DNA of 64,000 nucleotides from JAFGRR01 sp964563855 (GTDB taxonomy: Bacteria; Planctomycetota; Phycisphaerae; UBA1845; Fen-1342). A program made the position numbers and the translations under genes. The stretch spans positions 19,194 through 83,193 of the forward strand of contig CAZLYU010000006.1 of NCBI GenBank assembly GCA_964563855.1, written 5' to 3'. The notes under the pieces are model-generated. The model did not search any database and was not told where the DNA came from. It saw only the letters and a list, made by a program, of their open reading frames with translations. The first letter of the stretch is position 1; every line of letters begins with the position of its first letter. This document shows, piece after piece, positions 25,671 through 38,500 of this stretch.

Positions 25671-26450
25671 ATGGTTTCGTTGCCCGACAAGAAGTACAAG
25701 GTGCGCGTCTTGCGGCAGGACGGCCGCGATCAGCAGCCGTACACGCAGACCTTCGAGTTGCCGTATCGGCCGGGCATGAACGTCATCTCGGTCTTACAGG
25801 AGATTGCGGCCAATCCGACGACGATCGACGGAAAGCAGACCGCACCCGTCGTGTGGGATTGCAACTGTCTGGAAGAGGTGTGCGGCTCATGCTCGATGGT
25901 CATCAACGGCCGCGTGCAGCAGGCGTGCAGCTCGCTGCTCGATGATCTGCTGAAGGAAGGCGACACGGTCGATCTGCGGCCGATGAGCAAGTTCCCGACC
26001 GTGCGCGACCTGTTCGTCGATCGCAGCCGCATGTTCGACGCGCTGAAGCGCGTGAAGGCTTGGATTCCGGTCGACACGTACAGCGATCTGGGTCCCGGCC
26101 CGCGCATCAGTCCGAGCGAGCAGGAGCAGATGTATCCGCTGTCGCGTTGCATGTCGTGCGGCTCGTGTCTCGAAGTCTGCCCGCAGGTGAACGATGATAG
26201 CGAGTTCATCGGTCCTCAGGCGATCGCGCAGGCAGTGCTCTTCAACATGAACCCGACGGGCGCGATGACCAAGGAAGACCGGCTCGACGCCCTCATGTCG
26301 CCGGGCGGCGTCACCGACTGCGGCAACGCGCAAAACTGCGTCAAGGTGTGCCCCAAGGAAGTGCCGCTGACGTGGGCGATCGGCAAGGCCGGCCGCGACA
26401 CGACGTTCCAGGCGATCAAAGACTTCTTCGTGAAGCGCAAGACAGATTGA
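25671..26450 (+). CDS. sdhB: Succinate dehydrogenase/fumarate reductase iron-sulfur subunit
   Basis: A 259-residue iron-sulfur subunit. The N-terminal plant-ferredoxin domain binds a 2Fe-2S cluster with DCNCLEEVCGSCSM and a later cysteine in RVQQAC; the C-terminal part has CMSCGSCLEVCP (4Fe-4S) and CGNAQNCVKVCPKEVP (the 3Fe-4S region plus the last 4Fe-4S ligand). The first motif shows C-x-C where many homologues have a longer C-x4-C spacing around it. GAGGTGAG precedes the ATG at 25671. It ends 139 bp before the convergent gene. Confidence 0.95.
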   Translation: MVSLPDKKYKVRVLRQDGRDQQPYTQTFELPYRPGMNVISVLQEIAANPTTIDGKQTAPVVWDCNCLEEVCGSCSMVINGRVQQACSSLLDDLLKEGDTVDLRPMSKFPTVRDLFVDRSRMFDALKRVKAWIPVDTYSDLGPGPRISPSEQEQMYPLSRCMSCGSCLEVCPQVNDDSEFIGPQAIAQAVLFNMNPTGAMTKEDRLDALMSPGGVTDCGNAQNCVKVCPKEVPLTWAIGKAGRDTTFQAIKDFFVKRKTD

Positions 26451-26568
26451 CGCGCGACGCGCGGTGGGGCGGCGCGTCGTCCCGATCTCATCGGCTCAGA
26501 TCACAATACAAGCGCCGCTGCGGCCCAAGGCTCGCAACGGCGCGGGAACGGAGAGGAAGAGGTTCTTT

Positions 26569-26583
26569 GGCGGCTGCGCCGCC
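26569..26583. terminator. Small hairpin between convergent sdhB and DHOD-like genes
   Basis: GGCGGC / GCCGCC arms with a 3-base loop lie 7 bp after the DHOD-like stop. No T-run follows in either direction, so this is weak. Confidence 0.25.
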
Positions 26584-26589
26584 GACGCG

Positions 26590-27579
26590 CTATGCGTAGC
26601 TGTTCAGCACCTTCATATAGTTCGCGCGCTCGAAGGCGGCGGGTTCGACGGTCGCCGCCTGACTCATGCTGCCTTTGAGTTGTTCGACCGACGCGTACTC
26701 ACGCTCGATCATCCACTGCTCGATGTCGCTCCGCATAACTTTGATGTAGCTCACGCCGTTGCGGAGCAGCACCGAGGCGACCTGCGCGGCGTCGGCCCCG
26801 GCCATGAGGACCTTGAGCACGTCGTAGCCGCTGGCGATCCCGGAGTTCGCCGCAAGGCTGCACGCGACATGGCTGCGGAGAATGGCGATCCAGCGCAGCG
26901 GCAGGCGGAGTTCGTGCGGGCTGCTGAGCACGAGGCTCGGCACGACTTCGAGCGTTTCGAGATCGATGTCGGGTTGATAGAAACGGTTGAACAACACCAA
27001 GCCGTCAGCCCCCGCGGATTCAAGCCGCTTGGCGAACGCTGACATGGCGCTGAAGTAGGGGCTCAGCTTCATGCTGACCGGAATCTTCACCTCGCGCTTC
27101 ACTGCTGCGAGGATGTCGACGTAGACGCGATCGACATCTTCGGCGAAGAGCCGCGCGTTGGTCGCAACGAAGTAGACGTTCAATTCGAGCGCGTCGGCGC
27201 CGGCCTCCTCCATCCGCTTGGCGTACTCGACCCAGCCGCCCAGCGAAACGCCGTTCAGGCTGCCGATGATGGGGACCTGCACGGCGGCTTTCGCTTTGCG
27301 GATGTGCTCGAGATATTCGTCGGGGCCGAGGCGATACTCGTCGGCTTCGGGGAAGTAGGACAACGCCTCGGGAAAGCTCTCGGCGCCGTGTCGCAGATAG
27401 TGCGTCAGCTCCTCGGCTTCATAGCTGAGTTGCTCTTCGAAGAGCGAGTGGAGAACCACGGCGCCGGCGCCGGCGTCTTCGAGCTGCTTGATTGTGTCGA
27501 TGTCGGTGGAGAGCGGGCTGGCCGCCGCCACGATGGGGTTTTGCAGTTTGAGTCCGAGATAGGTCGTGGAGAGGTCCAT
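26590..27579 (-). CDS. Dihydroorotate dehydrogenase-like flavoprotein
   Basis: A 329-residue TIM-barrel flavoprotein of the PyrD family. Seen: LSTTYLGLKLQNPIVAAASP (N-terminal barrel strand), VPIIGSLNGVSLGGW, ALELNVYFVAT, IPVSMKLSPYFSAMSAFAKR (FMN/lysine region) and GADAAQVASVLLRNG near the end. It lacks the usual NxSxPN motif of genuine PyrD, having LNVYFVATN there, so it may not oxidise dihydroorotate. It sits 33 bp behind nifJ on the same strand, a pairing known in other bacteria, which suggests a redox role. The ATG at 27579 (or 27582) follows AGGGA. Confidence 0.85.
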   Translation of the reverse strand: MDLSTTYLGLKLQNPIVAAASPLSTDIDTIKQLEDAGAGAVVLHSLFEEQLSYEAEELTHYLRHGAESFPEALSYFPEADEYRLGPDEYLEHIRKAKAAVQVPIIGSLNGVSLGGWVEYAKRMEEAGADALELNVYFVATNARLFAEDVDRVYVDILAAVKREVKIPVSMKLSPYFSAMSAFAKRLESAGADGLVLFNRFYQPDIDLETLEVVPSLVLSSPHELRLPLRWIAILRSHVACSLAANSGIASGYDVLKVLMAGADAAQVASVLLRNGVSYIKVMRSDIEQWMIEREYASVEQLKGSMSQAATVEPAAFERANYMKVLNSYA

Positions 27580-27612
27580 CATCAATCCCTTTTGCAACGA
27601 ATCGGCTGTTCG

Positions 27613-31194
<3,582 letters not shown>

Positions 31195-31274
31195 GAATAC
31201 AGTTCTCCGTGGGCGGGTCCGACGGACATCAGGCTCCCGCTCTCGAACAAGGCGGGACGTGCACTGGTGTAATG

Positions 31275-31290
31275 GGCAACTCGCATGCCA
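31275..31290 (-). promoter_or_regulatory. Sigma-54 (-24/-12) promoter-like site before nifJ
   Basis: TGGCATGCGAGTTGCC on the minus strand keeps the GG and GC pairs separated by 10 bases and is close to the consensus TGGCACG-N4-TTGCA. It lies 80 bp before the ATG. nifJ is a classical sigma-54 target in Klebsiella. No activator gene of the NtrC type is in this window. Confidence 0.42.
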
Positions 31291-31379
31291 CCCGCAACGC
31301 GCCGTTTCGGACGCGCAAGGCGGGTGCGTCGGCGACGTGGGGCCGCGGTGTGGATTTCCGCGCAAGTGGCTAGGGGTGT

Positions 31380-31784
31380 TTAACGCGGCTCAACGTCGTC
31401 GCGAACCGTGTCCATTTCGGCCAACGAGAGCCCCAGAACGCGGCCGACGTCGGTGAGTTTGAACGGCTTTTCGATTCGCACGCTGTTGCCCGGGCGTTTG
31501 GCGCCGTGGGCGTTCGTCACCGTGCGAATGATGGTGGCGGCGGGCGCCGCTCGCCGGACGCTGGCTTCGAATGCGTCAATGACGCCGGCCGGCGTCGCGT
31601 CGCTCAGGATGACGCCGATGAGATTGCGTTCGAGTCCACGGGTCGGCGGCGCTTCCGCCGTCTCGACGTTGAACCAGCGGCCGAGAAATTCCGCCAGCGA
31701 CCAGCGCGCGAGTGGATCGGGATCGACGATCAAGACGCTGCGACGCGTCGATTTTCGCCTTACTTGGAGTGATCGTCTGGCCAT
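31380..31784 (-). CDS. Stand-alone response-regulator receiver-like protein
   Basis: A 134-residue protein with a degenerate CheY-like fold: VLIVDPDPLARWSLAEFL starts it (acidic residues D21 and D23), VILSD carries the possible phospho-acceptor D62, IIRTVT the switch Thr region, and RIEKPFKL the conserved lysine K106 with a K-P-F motif. The short C-terminal tail has no output domain. It precedes nifJ on the same strand with a 185-bp gap that holds the sigma-54-like site. It may act as a phosphorelay partner, but nothing shows the kinase. Confidence 0.72.
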   Translation of the reverse strand: MARRSLQVRRKSTRRSVLIVDPDPLARWSLAEFLGRWFNVETAEAPPTRGLERNLIGVILSDATPAGVIDAFEASVRRAAPAATIIRTVTNAHGAKRPGNSVRIEKPFKLTDVGRVLGLSLAEMDTVRDDVEPR

Positions 31785-31952
31785 CAGACTGCCTCATGCC
31801 GGCAAAACGCGTCCCGAAGCCCATCACCAATCGGGCGCAGGGCGCGTTCCGGACGAACGCCTCGCAAGACACGTTCCAGCCGTGTTTTTGGCCAAGGGTG
31901 ACGGAGGGCTCAGCTGCGTGCGGAAAATGCGCACGCACGTGCGGCATCGCAC

Positions 31953-32858
31953 CTATTCGAATTGCGACATCTCACGCAGCTTCGCCAGGCGATCGCTGAT
32001 CGAGCCGGCGGTCACCTTCGCCGCCGCCTCGACCGAGAACGATTCGAGGACGAACGACGCGGTCACCGAACCGCGCGCCATCGCCGCTCGAAGCTGCGGA
32101 AGGTCGAAGGATCCGACCTGATCGAGATAGCCCATCATCGCGCCGGCGAAGGTGTCGCCCGCGCCAGTCGGATCGACGACGTGCTCGGTCGGATAGGCCG
32201 GAATGATGCAGAGGTCGTCGCCGATCGCCAGCAGGCTTCCGTTTTCGCCCTTCTTGATGATCACGAAGCGCGGCCCCATTTTCAGGATTTCGCGGGCGGC
32301 GGAAACGAGGTTGTCTTTTCCGGTAAGCAGGCGGGCTTCGCCGTCGTTCAGCACAATCCCGTGCACCGCCTGCAACGTTTTGCGCAGCTCGGCCTGCTCG
32401 TTGGTGATCCAAAGGTTCATCGTGTCGCAAACGATCAGTTCCGCCTTCGGCAATTGCTGGGCGAGCTCACGCTGCAGCGTCGGATGCGTGTTGGCGAGGA
32501 AGACGCAACGGCTGTCCTGATACGGCTCGGGAATCGGCGCATTGCGCTCGGCGAGCACGTTGAGCTTCACGTCGACCGTCTCGGCCTCATTCATCGCGCC
32601 TTGATACTTGCCGTGCCAGCGAAACGTTTGACTGCCCTCACGCACTTCGATGCCCACGGTGTCGATCCGCCGCCCCGTAAACGAGGACAGCAGTCCGTGG
32701 TCAAAGTCTTTGCCGACCACCGCGACCATGCGGACGTCGGTGAAGTTTGACGCGGCGAGTGCGAAATAGACCGCCGACCCGCCGATAACGCCTTCGGCGC
32801 GTCCGGCTGGTGATTCGACGGTGTCGATGCCAATAGATCCGGTGACGAGTACGGACAT
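31953..32858 (-). CDS. PfkB-family carbohydrate/nucleoside kinase
   Basis: A 301-residue ribokinase-like enzyme. Seen: VLVTGSIGIDTVESPAG (start of the fold), GGSAVYFALAASNF (PfkB signature 1 region), LNDGEARLLTGKDN, and the ATP/anion-hole motif DPTGAGDTFAGAMMGYL (signature 2) with the catalytic aspartate in GAGD. The substrate (sugar, nucleoside or fructose 1-phosphate) cannot be decided. The ATG at 32858 follows AAGGAG, favouring it over an upstream extension. Confidence 0.9.
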   Translation of the reverse strand: MSVLVTGSIGIDTVESPAGRAEGVIGGSAVYFALAASNFTDVRMVAVVGKDFDHGLLSSFTGRRIDTVGIEVREGSQTFRWHGKYQGAMNEAETVDVKLNVLAERNAPIPEPYQDSRCVFLANTHPTLQRELAQQLPKAELIVCDTMNLWITNEQAELRKTLQAVHGIVLNDGEARLLTGKDNLVSAAREILKMGPRFVIIKKGENGSLLAIGDDLCIIPAYPTEHVVDPTGAGDTFAGAMMGYLDQVGSFDLPQLRAAMARGSVTASFVLESFSVEAAAKVTAGSISDRLAKLREMSQFE

Positions 32859-33041
32859 GGTGGATAACTCCTTTGGAAGCCAGCGGTGCGAGGCATGCGG
32901 CCGAAGCCGAACGGGGAGCCTAACCGCTGACGCGCGAGAAGACCATTCGCCGCCGCGTGCGCACTGGGAGTGCCGCGACCCGTTACTCATTCTCTGCATC
33001 GAGTCCAACATTCAGCGAATGAGGCTAAAGCGGCGTGACGA

Positions 33042-33070
33042 TTGAACAGACACCCAAAAGGGCGAATACT
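33042..33070 (+). promoter_or_regulatory. Possible promoter of the esterase lipoprotein gene
   Basis: -35 TTGAAC (33042-33047), 17-bp spacer, -10 AATACT (33065-33070), each 4/6, in an AT-richer patch of the divergent gap. Confidence 0.35.
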
Positions 33071-33109
33071 TTTGGCGGCGCTGGGTCGCACCGATTCGAG
33101 GAGGACAAT

Positions 33110-34087
33110 ATGACTGCGGGAATCACTTCGCGGGCGCTGTTGCTCGCGTCAGCCGTCGCACTGCTCGGCGGTTGTCCGCTGGTGGGCTTGGATACGGCCG
33201 TCGACCAATACGCACGAACCGTCAACGTCGGGGGCCTCGCGCGCGAGTATGTCGTTCAGCAGAGCCGCGGACGGGACGGCGGGGCGGCGCCGTTGTTGAT
33301 CTCCTTGCATGGCGGCAGCGGTACGGCGGATCGCCTGGCTCGCACCGGGGGCTTCAGGCCGATCGTGGCGCGCGAGAACGTCGTCGTCATGTATCCCCAG
33401 GCCATCGATCGCGCGTGGAACGTGCCTGATCTGCCGCGAGGCGGCCGCGAAGGGCAGCGTCCCGCCCCAGACGACGTCGCGTTCATCAACGCGCTGATCG
33501 ACCTCGCGATCGCCGACTACAACGTTGATCCGAACCGAATTTGGCTCTGGGGCGTCTCGCGCGGCGGCGCGATGACGCTTCACTTGCTGTCGCAAGACAG
33601 TACCCGCATTGACGCCGCCGTCACCGCTATCGCGGGCTTGCCGAACGGCATCAGTCCGCAGTTCGATCTTGCGACGCCGGTGAGCGTCATGATGATCAAC
33701 GGCGCCGCGGATCCGCTTATTCCATACGCGGGTGGGCTCGGCGGCATCGGAGAGCCGACGTCGGCGGACCCCAATGATGGTCCCGGCGCCGTGCGCCCGG
33801 TGGAGGAAACCATTGCGCGGCTGGTCGCATTGAATGAATGCGACGAGACGCCGACCGTCACCACTGTTCCCGACCGCGACCCGCGCGATGGGTGCACCGC
33901 GGTGATCAGTGAGCATCCAAACGGTCTAGCTGGCGTGCGGGTCGTGCTGATCCGTGTAGACGGCGGCGGCCATGTGACGCCTGGCGGTTTTCAGTACCTG
34001 CCCGCGTCCCTCATCGGCCCGGCCTGCGGCGATTTCGATCACGCTGAGGCGGCGTGGCGTTTCTTCAACGGGCAGTCGGTGCAGTAG
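33110..34087 (+). CDS. Lipoprotein, PHB depolymerase/LpqC-like alpha/beta-hydrolase
   Basis: A 325-residue exported lipoprotein: signal region ending at lipobox VALLGGC (cysteine 22). The alpha/beta-hydrolase core shows LLISLHGGSGTAD (oxyanion strand), the nucleophile S150 in WGVSRGGAMTL, a likely acid aspartate in INGAADPLIPY, and a likely histidine in DGGGHVTPGG. The wording fits the esterase/PHB-depolymerase family that includes feruloyl esterases and LpqC. Substrates could be polyesters or plant-wall ester groups. The ATG at 33110 has GAGGAGG upstream; the upstream frame has none. Confidence 0.88.
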   Translation: MTAGITSRALLLASAVALLGGCPLVGLDTAVDQYARTVNVGGLAREYVVQQSRGRDGGAAPLLISLHGGSGTADRLARTGGFRPIVARENVVVMYPQAIDRAWNVPDLPRGGREGQRPAPDDVAFINALIDLAIADYNVDPNRIWLWGVSRGGAMTLHLLSQDSTRIDAAVTAIAGLPNGISPQFDLATPVSVMMINGAADPLIPYAGGLGGIGEPTSADPNDGPGAVRPVEETIARLVALNECDETPTVTTVPDRDPRDGCTAVISEHPNGLAGVRVVLIRVDGGGHVTPGGFQYLPASLIGPACGDFDHAEAAWRFFNGQSVQ

Positions 34088-34248
34088 ATCACGCCGTGGT
34101 GGTCGCCCGCCGCGCAGCGACAAGCGCTCTAGCGATCCCGCTTGCGCCCGCCGGCGCATCATGATCGCTGCGGCCGCTCGAGAGGAACCGTTCGCGCTCG
34201 CTCGAGTCGAGGAGCTCATTCGCTTATCCGTCGTTCATGGAGCGTTGG

Positions 34249-35511
34249 TCACTCGCCTCGGTGCTTCCACTCGCGCGAGACGCGTTCGGCCTCGCGCAGC
34301 GCCCGCAGCAGGTTGCCGCCCATGATCTTGTGGATGTCGGGTTCGCTGTAGCCGCGATTCAGCAGCTCCTGCGTGATGTACGGATACCCGCTCACGTCTT
34401 CGAGTTGTCGTGGCATCAGCGAGACCCCTTCGTAATCGCCGCCGAGGCCGACGTGATCGACGCCGACGAGTTTCACGATGTGGTCGATATGATCGACCAC
34501 GGTCTGCACGCCGCCGCGCGGAATCGGGTTCGCAGCGCGATAGGCGCCCCACGCAGCGTTGTAGTCGTTTGGGTCTGGGTGTTGCGCGCGAAGTGTGCGC
34601 TGCGTCTCGAAATAGCCCGACATCGCCTTGGCCCCTTGCGGGTCCACATAGCCGGGGAAGAAAACGATCATCACCACGCCGCCGCGCTCCGCCATCTTCT
34701 TGATCACATCGTCGGGCACGTTGCGGACGTGCTGTGCGACGGCGTAGGCGCCCGAGTGCGACGCGATAACTGGCGCCTTGCTCACGCGCAGCACATCGCG
34801 CATGCAGTCGAACGACACGTGGGCGAGGTCGACCAACATGCCCAGACGGTTCATCTCGAGCACGACCTGCTCGCCAAACTTCGACAACCCGTCGGCGCGC
34901 GGGTCGTCGGTCGACGAATCGGCCCAGTCGACCGACTCGGTGTGCGTCAGGCTCATGTACCGCGCTCCGCGCTCGTAAAACTCGCGCAGCGTGTCGAGCG
35001 AGCTCTCGATCATGTGCCCGCCTTCGATTCCGATGAGCGACGCGATCTTGCCCGTACGCCGAATACGCTCAACATCGTCAGCCGTGCGGGCGAGCGCGAA
35101 CACATCGTCGTAGCGGTCCACCATGCGATGGATCAGGTCGAACTGCTCGAGCGCCATCGTGCGGGCCGTACCGTCTTGCGGCGTGCTCGGCGGGATGTAG
35201 ACCACCCAGAACTGCCCGCCCACGCCGCCGGCCTTCAAGCGCGGAATGTCGGTCCGTAGCGACGGTTGGGGCTTTGCGATGTCGATCTTGTCGAACGAGC
35301 CGCCGCCGTTGCGCCGGATACGCCAGGGCAGATCGTTGTGCCCGTCGATCAAAATGCCGGCCCGATGCACCGCGCGCGCCCGCTCGGTCAGCACGACCGT
35401 CGGCGGACCACTGTTGGGTTCAGTCGGCATGTCGCTGTCGGCCGATGCGGCGCCGGCGGAGATTGAGGCCAGGCCGAAGATCGTAACGATGCAACGGAAG
35501 TTGCGGTGCAT
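34249..35511 (-). CDS. Exported M19 membrane dipeptidase
   Basis: A 420-residue zinc dipeptidase of the renal-dipeptidase family. A signal peptide covers about residues 1-24. Seen: ILIDGHNDLPWRIR (first metal ligands H and D), IGIEGGHMIE (bridging Glu), YMSLTHTESVDWADSS, LVDLAHVSFDCMRDVL and PVIASHSGAYAVAQHVRNVPD, and VGLGGDYEGV (the last acidic ligand). These are the conserved M19 blocks in order. It probably trims dipeptides in the periplasm, possibly D-amino-acid or peptidoglycan-derived. The ATG at 35511 has GAGGAA upstream. Confidence 0.93.
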   Translation of the reverse strand: MHRNFRCIVTIFGLASISAGAASADSDMPTEPNSGPPTVVLTERARAVHRAGILIDGHNDLPWRIRRNGGGSFDKIDIAKPQPSLRTDIPRLKAGGVGGQFWVVYIPPSTPQDGTARTMALEQFDLIHRMVDRYDDVFALARTADDVERIRRTGKIASLIGIEGGHMIESSLDTLREFYERGARYMSLTHTESVDWADSSTDDPRADGLSKFGEQVVLEMNRLGMLVDLAHVSFDCMRDVLRVSKAPVIASHSGAYAVAQHVRNVPDDVIKKMAERGGVVMIVFFPGYVDPQGAKAMSGYFETQRTLRAQHPDPNDYNAAWGAYRAANPIPRGGVQTVVDHIDHIVKLVGVDHVGLGGDYEGVSLMPRQLEDVSGYPYITQELLNRGYSEPDIHKIMGGNLLRALREAERVSREWKHRGE

Positions 35512-35582
35512 AGCGATTCCTCATGTTGGTCCGCGGTGCGCGCCGCCGCCTGCTTCGAATCCGCGCGCTGCGCTCCGTTCCG

Positions 35583-38500
35583 CTAGTCGAGCAAGTCCTG
35601 CAGCGCATACACGTCCCAGTTTCGCCGCTTGAGCGCGCCAATCGCCGCGACCGCCGCCTTGGCGCCGGTGATCGTCGTGTAGATCGGCACGCGATGGCTC
35701 GCCGCGGCGGCGCGAATCTTGCCCTCGTCGGTGTGGCGTCCGGTGCGCGCCGGTGTGTTGATCAGCAGCTTGATCGCCCCCGACTCGATGAGTTCGAGCG
35801 GGTTCGGCGAGCCGTCGCGAATCTTCACGATCACGTCGACCTTCAGCCCCGCGGCCTGCAGAGCGCGGGCCGTACCGCCGGTCGCGACGATCTCGAACCC
35901 GTGCCGCACCAGATCGCGGCCGATGGCGGCGATGAACGGCTTGTCGCGGTCGTTCACGCTCATGAACACCTTGCCATCCATCGGCAGGCGGATGTTCGCG
36001 CCCATCTGCGCCTTCGCGAATGCGACGCTGAAACGCTGATCAACCCCCATCACCTCACCGGTGCTGCGCATCTCCGGACCGAGCGCGATGTCGACCCCTT
36101 GAAACTTCTCGAAGGGAAACACCGACGCCTTCACCGCGATGTGCCGGCGCGGCGGCGCCTCGGTCACGCCAAGATCCACCAGCTTCTTGCCGAGCATGAC
36201 TTTGGCGGCGATCTTCGCCCACGGAATGCCGGTCGCCTTCGACGTAAACGGCACCGTGCGCGAGGCGCGCGGGTTTACTTCGAGGACGAAAATGTCGTCT
36301 TCCTTGATGGCGTACTGCACGTTCATCAGTCCGACCACGCCGATGCGGCTGGCGAGTTGCCGCGTGGCGTAGCGAATCTGCTGCACAATGGCGGCGGAGA
36401 GCGAGTAGGGCGGCAGCGTCATGGCCGAGTCGCCGGAATGCACGCCGGCTTCTTCGATGTGCTCCAGCACGCCGCACACGATGACCGCGTCGCCGTCGCT
36501 GACCGCATCCACATCGACCTCGACCGCGTCGGAGAGGAACCGGTCGATGAGCACCGGGTGCTCGTCCGACGCTTCGATGGCGTGCGTCATGAAGTGCCGC
36601 ACATCAGCGGGTGAGTTGCAAATCTCCATCGCGCGGCCGCCGAGCACGTACGACGGACGCACCAGAACCGGATAGCCGATGCGTTCGGCGACGTCGCGGG
36701 CTTCGTCGAGCGTGCGGGCGATGCCGCTCGGCGGTTGCTGCAAGCCGAGCTCATGCAGGATCTCGGAAAACGACTCGCGATCCTCCGCCAGGCGGATCGA
36801 CTCCGGCGACGTGCCCAGGATCGGTACGCCGGCTCGCTTCAAACCGATCGCGAGATTCAGCGGCGTTTGCCCGCCAAACTGGCAGATGACGCCCTTCAGG
36901 TGCGAAGCGCGGTCGAACTGCGGCACCATCTGACGCAACACGCGGGTCAGATCGTCTTGGGCCTCGGTCGTCTGGTCGTGAGCGCGGCCGGAGAGTCGCT
37001 CGCACACGTTGACGACATCTTCGTGCGTCAGCGGCTCGAAGAAGAGCAGATCGCTGGTGTCATAGTCGGTGCTGACCGTTTCGGGATTCGAGTTGATCAT
37101 GACCGCTTCGTAGCCGAGCTCGCGGGCCGCCATCGCCGCGTGTACGCAGCAGTAGTCGAACTCAATTCCCTGACCGATGCGGTTCGGCCCACCCCCGAGC
37201 ACCACCACCTTCGGCTTGTCGGAGAGCTTCAGCTCGTCGTGCACCGGCATGGCTCGACGTCCGGTTGCTTCCAGACGCAACGTCGGGCGCTCATGGGTGC
37301 TGTAGTAGTACGGCGTGCGCGCGGCGAACTCCGCGGCGCACGTGTCGACGAGCCGGTAGATTGGCCGCAGGCCGCGTCGCGCCGCGAACAGCCGCACCTG
37401 TTCAGGCTCGACGCCCCAGATGCGGGCGAGTTGTACATCGCTATAGCCGTAGCCCTTGGCGCGACGGAGCAGGTCAACGAATTGGTGCTCACCGTCGGGA
37501 TGATCATCACTGCGCAGCAGGAAGCGCGCGGCGGCGCCGGCCGCAACCAACTCGTCCTCGAATTGCACCAGGGTGCGAATGTTGTCGAGAAACCAGGGGT
37601 CGATGCCCGACAGTTCCGCGACGCGCTCCACGCTCCAGCCCTGCTTGAACGCGTAGCGTGTGTAGTAGAGGCGTCCTTGCGCGGGGCGCGACAGCTTGTC
37701 GATCAGCGCCGGCTCCGAAATCGGGAAGGTCTCGGCCTGCTCCTCTTCGGTGTCCGCCGGCGCCTCCGCCGCGCGCGGCCCGCCGACCGTTTCAAGCGCG
37801 GGGTCGACGACGCCGGCGCCGGCTGCGACCGCCGCGCCGACCAGCGCGCGCGATTCGGCGCGCTGCCGCTGCTTCAGCCACTTGTCGATGCCGTCGAGCC
37901 CGAGCCCAAACCGCTTGATCTCCATCGAGCGGATGCACTTTTGCAGCGCTTCTTTAAACGTCCGCCCCAACGCCATCGCTTCGCCTACGCTCTTCATCTG
38001 CGTCGTCAGCGTTTCGTCAGCCTCGGGAAACTTTTCAAACGTCCAACGCGGAATCTTCACCACGCAGTAGTCGATGGCGGGCTCAAAGCAGGCCGGCGTG
38101 GTCTTGGTGATGTCGTTCGGAATCTCGTCGAGCGTGTAGCCGATCGCGAGTTTGGTGGCGATTTTCGCGATCGGGAAGCCGGTGGCCTTGCTCGCGAGCG
38201 CGCTCGACCGCGACACACGCGGATTCATCTCGATCACCACCATGCGACCGGTGGTCGGATTGACGCCGAACTGAATGTTCGACCCGCCGGTCTCGACGCC
38301 GATTTCGCGGATGATCGCGATGGCGGCGTCGCGCATGCGTTGATACTCGCGATCGGTCAGCGTCTGGGCTGGGGCGACGGTGATCGAGTCGCCGGTATGC
38401 ACGCCCATTGGGTCGAAGTTCTCGATCGAGCAAACGATGACGACGTTGTCGGCCCGGTCGCGCATCACCTCGAGCTCAAACTCTTTCCACTTCAGCAGCG

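Noticed and set aside
34160..34248. Short plus-strand frame with a protein-like start (MIAAAAREEPF)
   Set aside because: It has no ribosome site and runs on into the antisense of the dipeptidase gene; chance is more likely.
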